DNA from: Cephalotus follicularis
Lineage: Eukaryota; Streptophyta; Magnoliopsida; Oxalidales; Cephalotaceae
Reading direction: 5' to 3'
Length of the DNA stretch: 64,000 bases
NCBI GenBank assembly: GCA_001972305.1
Contig: BDDD01001627.1
Span: 67,908-131,907 of the forward strand
Shown: in pieces, positions 56,601-64,000 of the stretch
How the letters are laid out: each line of letters starts with the position of its first letter
Numbering within the stretch: position 1 is the stretch's first letter
Position numbers and translations under genes: made by a program
Notes under the pieces: model-generated
What the model was told of the DNA's origin: nothing
Database searches by the model: none
Seen by the model: the letters and a program-made list of their open reading frames with translations, nothing else

Positions 56601-57171
56601 TTAGCCATATATTTGTTGTTTTGTGGGCGATCCGCCTTCTGATTTGTAATAAATCCATGTACGAAATAAAATCCTTTCTTATTCTGGTCTTTATTCTTAT
56701 GTGGTTATGCACATATATTTTCTTTTCTTTTTTTCGATTCTTCGATGAAAACGCCTATACTTAGAGTATCAAAGCGCTATTCCTTGAGCACCACGCAAAT
56801 ATCCTTTCATAGGTCCTAATCGGCTTATACTAGAATACTAAGCGTTTTACACGGTGATATTCATGCCACGTGTTTTACAACTTGTTATAGCTCATGATTG
56901 CAACGATAGTATCAAGCCCCCAAATCGCACGCCCATTTTAATTAATGACTCTTGATTATCCCAACACTCTGACACCATAAATAGAGTTTCACCATTTTTC
57001 ACTTTCTTACTTTTACTTTCTCGCTTTCAATCAGAGAATAACCCAAGACCTTCAAGTTTTCCCTTGTATTGTCCTCTTCATCTTCCTTATTTAGCCTTCT
57101 GCTTTCTGTCGTATTAAACTCTAGGAATAAACATACAAGCATGTGAAAGCCAAGAGATAATGAATCATATA
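56601..57171. other. Unassigned repeat-like DNA with a TATA box
   Basis: No gene is seen. It includes a possible poly(A) region (AATAAATCC, 56645), the block CCATAAATAGAG (about 56975) followed by CT-rich sequence as in LTR promoters, and ends at the Sirevirus insertion. It may be part of another LTR. Confidence 0.4.
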
Positions 57172-58572
57172 TGTAGGAAGTCTAGAGGGGGGGTGAATAG
57201 ACTTATAAAATTAAACTAGAAATAATCCTAGAAACAAATTAATCACAATCACTCAAATGCAGAAATTTAAAGAGTGTAGGGTTGAGAGAGTTACAAACAA
57301 ATATATAGTGTTTCGGCAAACCGCCTACGTCCACTCCTCAAAGCCTCCCCTTGAGTATTTCACTAGTGTGCCCCAATCCGGGCTTGAAACTCCCACCGAG
57401 CTTCAATGACTTTCTCTCCAACCAAGCGAATACAAGGTTTTCTCCTTCCGAGCTATACAAGAGACAACCTCTCTTGTTTACAAGTAAATTTGAAAGTGTT
57501 TGAATGGTTTACAAATTCTCAACGAATTTGTTTACAATTTAGCTCAACACTAACAAAGCTTCTAATGATTGAGAAAGTATAAAGGGAAGGCTTTGTAATG
57601 TGTGAAATTGCTTCAATATATTTTCTTTTGGTATTGAGAGTGTTTAGAATGATGCTTGAGTTGCCTTGAATGATTATCCAACTTGATTGCTTGAAGTCAT
57701 TTGAAGAATGCTCCACTTTTGCTTATAAACATGTGCTCCGACGGATCTATTTTTTAATGTCTGGCACAATCCAGTCGGCTGGATTTCCTGGGCAGTCAGC
57801 TGGAGTTGATGGCGCATTTTTCAAATATAGCCGTTAGATGAAGGCAGTCGGCTGCTTCCTCTGGGCAGTCGGCTGGTGGGGCTTGACAGTCGGCTGGTGC
57901 TCTGTTCCAGTCGGCTGGTTGAGGTGGATTGGACTTCCAAAAAGCTACTGCCAAATGTTGCACATTTTGTTGACAGTCGGCTGGAGATGTTGACAGTCGA
58001 CTGGTGAGCCTTGACAGTCGACTGGTGTCCTGCTTCAGTTGGCTGGTTGAGGTGGTATGGAGTTCAAAAACCTACTGCCTCAATTTGACACACTTGACAG
58101 TCGGGTGGATATGTTGACAATCGACTGGTGAGCCTTGACAGTCGACTGGTGTTCTGCTTCAGTCGGCTGGTTGAGGTGGTATGGAGTTCAAAAACCTACT
58201 GCCTCAATTTGACACACTTGACAGTCGACTGGACCTCCTTGGCAGTCGGCTGTTTTGTCCTGGCAGTCGGCTGCTCCCCTGATGCAGTCGGCTGGTGTGG
58301 AGTATACCTGTAGTTGTTGGGATTCCTTCAAGAACCAGTCGGCTGTTTAATCAAAACAGTCGACTGCTCAACCGAAACAGTCGGCTGTCCAACCTGGGCA
58401 GTCGGCTGTTTTTGCCTGTATCTGCAGAAATAACCTTTGCACAACTTTGGGCATTAAATCAAGTGAGTGTATGAATTGATAGCTTAGAGAATTATGCATA
58501 CAGGTATTACTTGTTTGTTAATCATTGAAATAACACATGTTAAGGCAATTAACGGGGTGGCAAAGGCCAACA
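57172..58572 (-). repeat. 3' LTR of the Sirevirus-type element (1401 bp)
   Basis: Plus orientation TGTAGGAAGTC to GGCCAACA. It carries arrays of CAGTCGGCTGG motifs from 57772 to 58408. Left flank is atata (57167-57171); the partner duplication is outside the window. Confidence 0.92.
57772..58409. repeat. Phased arrays of CAGTCG(A/G)CTG palindromes
   Basis: Motif starts: 57772, 57793; 57845, 57866, 57887, 57908; 57974, 57994, 58015, 58036; 58098, 58118, 58139, 58160; 58222, 58243, 58264, 58285; 58336, 58357, 58378, 58399. Within each set the spacing is 20-21 bp. Complete sets start 114-129 bp apart (twice exactly 124). Many copies are the perfect palindrome CAGTCGACTG; others change one base (CAGTCGGCTG, CAGTTGGCTG, CAATCGACTG). 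The same layout recurs in the right LTR from 63340. Confidence 0.92.
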
Positions 58573-59111
58573 ATCTCCCCCTTTTTGATGATTGACAAAA
58601 CATACAAGTTCTGCATAATTTTTTGACAAACTAAACACTTTTAACATCCAAAGTTCAATATAAACAATTCTGTCATAACCATTGCATTTGATAGCATAAG
58701 GCATATCAAAATGCACTTGCTCAACACTAGATTTCACACAATTTTCATATCTCAACGAATATTCATTTTCAACACAAATGCAAACATTTACAAAATGCAA
58801 CTCCCAAACATTTCTCCCCCTTTTTGTCAAACAACAAAAAGATAAACGGAACTCCCCCTCAACCAAAGTATGTGATTGAAGATCTCCCCCTCAACATTTG
58901 CATACATATTTAATTAAACGAAAGGGAAGAGCAACAATGTATAAGCAATAACACATATTCATTAAACGAAAAGTGGCAAGTACATAATTCAACTTAAAAT
59001 GTCTTTTGCAATAAACACATCTCATAAAAAACCTAAGAAATACAATACATTTTCAACCTTGAACATTGTTTAATTCAAAATACAATAAAACATGAAATGC
59101 AACAATGTAGC
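58573..59111 (-). promoter_or_regulatory. Multiple polypurine tracts before the 3' LTR
   Basis: On the minus strand AAAAAGGGGGAGA abuts the LTR (58574-58586). Further copies lie at about 58813-58826 (AAAAAGGGGGAGA), 58850-58858 and 58884-58893 (GAGGGGGAG). Several tracts before the 3' LTR are a known Sirevirus feature. The rest of this stretch is AT-rich with no gene. Confidence 0.75.
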
Positions 59112-60223
59112 TCATGATGATCCGGGAGGAGGGTTTTGTGGAAAGGCGTTTTGGAACATCTGGATGAGAGTGGCTTGACCTTCATAAATTTGGTCCACTC
59201 TTCCTCTAAGATACTCAATATCCGCTTGAGCCAAATCCATCCTCGCCTGAAGAGACTCTAGAGTGGGTCTGCTGCCACTGCTGCTGCTCGCTCTAACGTT
59301 TGACCTCATTTCAAACTGTTGAGCATCATCTTCTTCTTCCTCTTCATCCTCATCTCCTCCGGCTCTCATAGCTGGTTCCCTTGCATGTTCTCTTCCCCCG
59401 ACCAGTTGTTTTACCCACACACCATCCTCAAACTTAATATTGCAGCTTCTAAGCCCGGCTTTGTTAATGAGCTGCTTATGGTTTGGTTTGACCTTGTGCT
59501 CATCATCGGATATGTCAAGGTTAAGGGATGCTAGGATCCTACTTATGAGCATAGGGTAAGGAATGTACTGTGATCTAGACAACATGTAATTGATTACAAG
59601 ATATGGAAGATTCACAAGAGTGCCATTTTTAATGCAAGCAACGAATTTAAGGTCTAGCTCGGATGGAAGTGTGTGCGAGCCTTCTCTAGGCAAGAGAGTG
59701 TTTGTGACTAGCAAGAGGAGAATGCGGGTGGCTATTGGAAGATGACTACTAGTCACCGTCATGATAGGATTAAAATCGGTGCGTTCTAAACAAATACCTA
59801 TAGCCTCTGATTTCACAATGTCATTGAAATGGGTAATGCCGAAATTAGGAATTCCTAAGGTTTCGGCAATAAGCTCGGGGTTATAGATATTTGATTACCA
59901 AGGATAAACGAATTGGCAACACATGTAGTTGAATTTTCTAGATTTGCATAGAAAAGTTTAACAAGCCTAGGGTAAATGGTGTGTGATGAGCACAAATATT
60001 CCAACCAACCCATTTGCTCTAGCCATGACTTAACAACAGCAAAATTACTAACAAGAATATCACTAGCTATCCATTTTTCATTGTGCAATTTAACGGAGTT
60101 AAGAACGGGGTGATACCTAGCCTCATTCTCTTTGGAGAGAAAGAGATCGTCATTGTAGTCAGACACACCCTGAGATGGTCGTGGATGCTTTGATGCTACG
60201 CTCTTTCTTCTCTTGGATGCCAT
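59112..60223 (-). pseudogene. Extra ORF (aORF) of the Sirevirus-type element
   Basis: Starts at ATG 60223 with a basic, nuclear-type N-terminus (MASKRRKSVASKHPRPS). A central globular part (FAVVKSWLEQMGWLEYL, YPRLVKLFYANLENS, then GITHFNDIVKSEAIG, THTLPSELDLKFVACI-like blocks) resembles the uncharacterised plant domain often labelled putative plant transposon protein. A Glu/Asp run (GGDEDEEEEEDDAQ) and a C-terminal coiled coil (LESLQARMDLAQADIEYLRG) end the protein at 59112. One frameshift near 59885 splits it into 122 and about 244 codons; otherwise it is open. Function unknown. Basic, acidic and coiled-coil parts would suit a nuclear or DNA-associated protein, which is inference. Confidence 0.75.
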
Positions 60224-60339
60224 TTGGATCGAGTGTAGGTCGTTTGTAGAGAGAGTTAGGGTTTTGGACAGTTTTTGAGAGAGAAGGGGTAAGAGAAAAG
60301 AGGGGAAATCGGGTTTTAAAAACCTGATTCCCGAGCTTC

Positions 60340-60413
60340 CAGTCGACAGGGCTATATTGGCCAGTCGGCTGGATGATTAGGCAGTCGACTGGACAATGAG
60401 TCCAGTCGGCTGG
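60340..60413. promoter_or_regulatory. Set of four CAGTCG(A/G)CTG-type motifs upstream of the aORF
   Basis: Motif starts at 60340, 60362, 60382 and 60403 (spacing 22, 20, 21), 117-190 bp before the aORF start codon. It has the same form as the LTR sets but lies inside the element. The first copy is degenerate (CAGTCGACAG). Confidence 0.85.
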
Positions 60414-60632
60414 TTTTTGCAGAATTTGGAAAATGCAGAAAATTGCCTATCCCTTTGAATTGCAAACCTTTAGTCAGCTATTATGGACTTATAGTAACTT
60501 AGGTACATGAGCAATTTTGATGTAATTGAGTTAAAAACTCAATGTTGAATGCATGATAAATTTTGAAAAGCATTTTTCATACCAATTCACACAACTTTTA
60601 GCAAAACATTACAAATGTGCATATAATGAGTT
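60414..60632. other. Non-coding spacer between RNase H fragment and aORF leader
   Basis: AT-rich; no gene or motif recognised. Confidence 0.5.
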
Positions 60633-60905
60633 TCAAGAGGGATTTTGCATACCTAGCTCCCTTTGCAACGTGCAGAACTTCTCATTGTCCAAAGGCTTGG
60701 TAAAAATATCTGCAACTTGATTCAAAGTGTCAATATATTCAAGAAAAATATCTCCTTTTTCAACATGATCTCTAAGGAAGTGATGTCTAATTTCAATGTG
60801 TTTTGACTTAGAGTGTTGAACAGGATTCTTACTCAAATTGATTGCACTAGTATTATCACATTTTATGCACACATTGTCAATGCGAATGCCAAAATCAGTA
60901 CCATG
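60633..60905 (-). pseudogene. pol: RNase H C-terminal fragment of copia pol
   Basis: Reads VCIKCDNTSAINLSKNPVQH, then SKSKHIEIRHHFLRDHVEKG and VADIFTKPLDNEKF, the conserved end of copia RNase H, closing at a stop at 60633. Upstream it joins directly to a gag-end segment (NEPNKQWVPRSKSF) near 60905-60965, so protease, integrase and RT have been removed by an internal deletion. Confidence 0.9.
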
Positions 60906-62675
60906 GTTCTTCCTCCTTGTGATTTGCTCGCAAACATCTTTTCACCTACAAAAGTGTTAAATGATTTTGATCTTGGTACCCATTGTTTATTGGGTTCATT
61001 AATGTTACATTTTTGTTTTATTGTTCCTTTAGGAACCCAAATTTATCTAAATGTGATAGTATTGTGATTTGGAGAAGGTCTAGTGTGTGAATGAAAATGA
61101 GCAATCTTTTTAAAGTATTTATCAACGACATGTCCTACCTTATGACAATATGTGCAATGAGATCTTGTTTTAGTGTTCTTTAATTTTGCCTTAACCTCTA
61201 AAGGAGTATAACCTATACCGGTTTTATCTAGGTAAGGTCTTTGGATAGCAAGCATTTCTTCTAGTTTCATGCTTCCTAGTATGAATTTGCTAAAAGACTT
61301 TTCTAGGTTCACATTTTTCTTTTTAAGGGATTCTATTTCCTTTTTCTAGATTTACATTGTCACAAGAAGTAGTTTTAACTACACAATCAACCTTTTTAGC
61401 AAGTTCATGTTCCAAGATACCAATATCGTTTTTCAAATGCTCATTTTCAATAACTAGCAAGTCCTTTTCTTTTTCAATACTAGCCATATTTTTCTTAAGT
61501 GGTGAGTATTGAGAGCATTTCTTTTTAAATTCTACAAGCAATTCATCAAAAGCAAATTGTAATTCACCAAAGGTATAGGAATCATCTACCTCATTATCGC
61601 TTTCCTCGTTGTCACTTGATGCCATGAAGCAAAGGTTGGCAACTTGTTCGGTGACTTCATCATCGGAAGATTCGTCATCACTTAAGTGCCATGCTTTGAG
61701 AGCTTTCTTCTTGAAGAGCTTCTTCTTCTTCAATTGAGGACAATCCACCTTGATGTGTACCGATTTGTTGCACTCAAAGCAAGTAGGAGGATCCATCTTG
61801 CTTCCTTCACCTTTGTTGGGATTTTTCTTTTGAAAACGTTTAGCTTTATTCATCTTTGCGAATTTTGTGAATCGTTTCGCAAAAAGAACGTAGTCTTCTT
61901 CTTCTAAATCCTCATCACTCGAGATTTCTTCTTTGTGAGTGCTTTTGAGGGCAATGTCCTTCCTCCTTTCTTCTTGAGGCTTTTTCTCCACAAGGTTGGT
62001 GGATTTTTTGTTCAATTTCACCTCATGAGTCATGAGGGAGCCAAGTAGTTCTTCGATCTCCATGACCTTTAGGTCCTTCGACTCTTCAATTGTCGTGACC
62101 TTTGGTTCCCACTCATCATTAAGGCAATCGAGCAATTTCCTAACGAGTTCATCTTTGCCAAAAACCTTGCCAAGGCCAAGAAGAGCATTAGTGATATCAA
62201 GCAAACGATTATATAATTTTTTGATGGATTCGTTTGGTTGCATTTTAAATAATTCATAGTCTCTATTCAACAAAGCAAGTTTGGCATTTTTAACTTGCTC
62301 GGTACCCTCATGGATAAGGATGAGCAATTTACACACATCATGTGCGGAGGTGCATCTCCTAACAAGATTATATTCGGCCTTATCTAAAGATACAAGCAAA
62401 ATATTTAGGGCCTTGTTATCTATGGTCAATTTTTTAAAATCATCACCATCTCATTCGTCTTCCGTTTTAGCAACGCATTCATTTTTATCATTTATTTTCA
62501 TGGGGATGTGAGGACCATTTTTGACACTAAGCCAATTCTTGAAGTTTCTAGACTTAAAGTAAATCTCCATACGACTTTTTCAATAGGGAAAATCGTCACC
62601 ACTAAAAAATGGCACCTTAAATTCGGAGACATCGTCATGGTTTCTAGTTTTGTTATTTATGCTAGTGGATGTCAT
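60906..62675 (-). pseudogene. gag: Sirevirus-type gag
   Basis: Starts at ATG 62675 (MTSTSINNKTRNHDDVSEFK). Two Trp positions are TGA stops, near 62583 and 62452. From 62429 it is open for 368 codons: the UBN2-type capsid (KNAKLALLNRDYELFKMQPN, NRLLDITNALLGLGKVFGKD, EPKVTTIEESKDL), an intact zinc knuckle (CFECNKSVHIKVDC, about 61740-61785) and a coiled-coil region. A frameshift near 61320 leads to a second knuckle, CTYCHKVGHVVDKY, in which the last Cys is Tyr (about 61115-61165). Packaging of element RNA is the expected role. Confidence 0.9.
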
Positions 62676-62720
62676 GATCTTTGACTCAAGATGTTAATCT
62701 TCAAAAAAAAAATGAGGACA

Positions 62721-62735
62721 CAATCTCTGATACCA
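62721..62735 (-). promoter_or_regulatory. Primer-binding site, initiator tRNA-Met
   Basis: Minus strand TGGTATCAGAGATTG stands two bases inside the 5' LTR. The first 11 bases match the complement of the plant initiator tRNA-Met 3' end. Confidence 0.9.
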
Positions 62736-62737
62736 AT

Positions 62738-64000
62738 TGTAGGAAGTCTAGAGGGGGGGTGAATAGACTTATAAAATTAAACTAGCAATAATCCTAGAAA
62801 CAAATTAATCACAATCACTCAAATGCGGAAATTTAAAAAGTGTAGGGTTGAGAGAGTTGCAAACAAATATATAGTGGTTCGGCAAACCGCCTACGTCCAC
62901 TCCCCAAGGCCCCCCCTTGAGTATTTCACTAGTGTGCCCCAATCCGGGCTTGAAACTCCTACCGAGCTTCAACGACTTTCGCTCCAACCAAGCGAATACA
63001 AGGTTTGCTCCTTCCGAGCTATACAAGAGACAACCTCTCTTGTTTACAAGTAAATTTGAAAGCGTTTGAATGGTTTACAAATTCTCAACGAATTTGTTTA
63101 CAATTTAGCTCAACTCTAACAAAGTTTCTAATGATTGAGAAAGTATAAAGGGAAGGCTTTGTAATGTGTGAAATTGCTTCAATATATTTTCTTTTGGTGT
63201 TGAGAGTGTTTAGAATGATGCTTGAGTTGCCTTGAATGATTATCCAACTTGATTGCTTGAAGTCATTTGAAGAATGCTCCACTTTTGCTTATAAACATGT
63301 GCTCAAACGGATCTATTTTTAAATGTCTGGCACAATCCAGTCGGCTGGATTTCCTGGGCAGTCAGCTGAAGTTGATGGCGTGTTTTTCAAATATAGCCGT
63401 TAGATGAAGGTAGTCGGCTGCTTCCTCTGGGCAGTCGGCTGGTGGGGCTTGACAGTCGGCTGGTGCTCTGTTCCAGTCGGCTAGTTGAGGTGGATTGGAC
63501 TTCCAAAAAGCTACTGCCAAATGTTGCACATTTTGTTGACAGTCGGCTGGAGATGTTGACAGTCGACTGGTGAGCCTTGACAGTCGACTGGTGTCCTGCT
63601 TCAGTTGGCTGGTTGAGGTGGTATGGAGTTCAAAAACCTACTGCCTCAATTTGACACACTTGACAGTCGGGTGGATATGTTGACAATCGACTGGTGAGCC
63701 TTGACAGTCGACTGGTGTTCTGCTTCAGTCGGCTGGTTGAGGTGGTATGGAGTTCAAAAACCTACTGCCTCAATTTGACACACTTGATAGTCGACTGGAC
63801 CTCCTTGGCAGTCGGCTGTTTTGTCCTGGCAGTCGGCTGCTCCCCTGATGCAGTCGGCTGGTGTGGAGTATACCTGTAGTTGCTGGGATTCCTTCAAGAA
63901 CCAGTCGGCTGTTTAATCAAAACAGTCGACTGCTCAACCGAAACAGTCGGCTGTCCAACCTGGGCAGTCGGGTGTTTTTGCCTGTATCTGCAGAAATAAC
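62738..64000 (-). repeat. 5' LTR of the Sirevirus-type element, cut by the window edge
   Basis: Collinear with 57172-58434 and very similar to it. By that match about 138 bases lie beyond the window. It keeps the phased CAGTCGRCTG sets (from 63340), with some extra decay (TAGTCGGCTG near 63412, CAGTCGGGTG at 63965). Confidence 0.93.

Larger units (their letters stand above)
57172..64000 (-). mobile_element. Sirevirus-type Ty1/copia element deleted for most of pol
   Basis: Minus-strand element with LTRs at 57172-58572 and 62738 to beyond the window. Between them lie gag, the last part of RNase H, an extra ORF, and several polypurine tracts. SIRE-type Gag, an extra ORF after pol, repeated polypurine tracts and palindromic LTR motifs are Sirevirus traits. 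Protease, integrase and RT are missing, so it would need another element to move. The two LTRs differ at about 8 of the first 200 positions and less often later. Confidence 0.88.

Noticed and set aside
57772..58409. CRISPR-like reading of the regularly spaced CAGTCG motifs
   Set aside because: Repeats are only about 10 bp, spacers are about 11 bp and partly shared, and the setting is an LTR.

Overview
This window is nuclear DNA from a flowering plant, most likely a eudicot. The evidence is two intron-rich plant genes, plant-specific LTR retrotransposon lineages, tRNA-Met primer sites, and AT-rich intergenic DNA with MITE-like hairpins. No prokaryotic operon, rRNA, tRNA or CRISPR array was recognised. 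The species cannot be named from the sequence.

Only two ordinary host genes are present, both on the minus strand. The first (9556-13176, 8 exons) encodes a 260-residue alpha subunit of the ER translocon-associated protein complex. The second (25035-29470, 12 exons) encodes a 341-residue XAP5 / XCT (XAP5 CIRCADIAN TIMEKEEPER) nuclear protein. Every exon junction was placed by hand on GT-AG borders, and both reading frames close without a break. To my recollection the Arabidopsis orthologues are neighbours, so the pair is probably old microsynteny with about 11.9 kb of retrotransposon DNA between the genes.

The rest is mostly nested retrotransposons. (a) 1-7165: the 3' part of a Ty3/gypsy chromovirus (Tekay-like, with chromodomain) and its 2.57-kb LTR, inserted in a Tat-like gypsy element whose gag start and LTR survive at 7166-8248. 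(b) About 13430-24243: a decayed Ty1/copia element interrupted by a solo LTR (15916-18627, TSD ccaac/ccagc) and by an LTR fragment (19062-21886) at a place where the integrase core is missing. (c) 32102-43831: a full-length Tat-like element on the minus strand with a perfect 5-bp TSD (caaaa). It carries gag, protease, RT, RNase H, a second RNase H, integrase, and an extra gene on the opposite strand. (d) 43938-46037: a Mutator-like transposase pseudogene cut by a chromovirus LTR. That LTR holds a copia element (46315-56062), which itself holds a solo LTR (46932-49756, TSD catag). (e) 57172 to the right edge: a Sirevirus-type copia element deleted for most of pol but keeping an extra ORF.

The most unusual signals are two repeat architectures. 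Each Sirevirus LTR holds sets of four palindromic decamers (CAGTCGRCTG) at an almost exact 21-bp spacing, with sets repeating about every 114-129 bp. One further set of four lies just upstream of the element's extra ORF. In the Tat element, about 17 units of a C-run/G-run core followed by a T-tract lie between the convergent ends of pol and the antisense gene.
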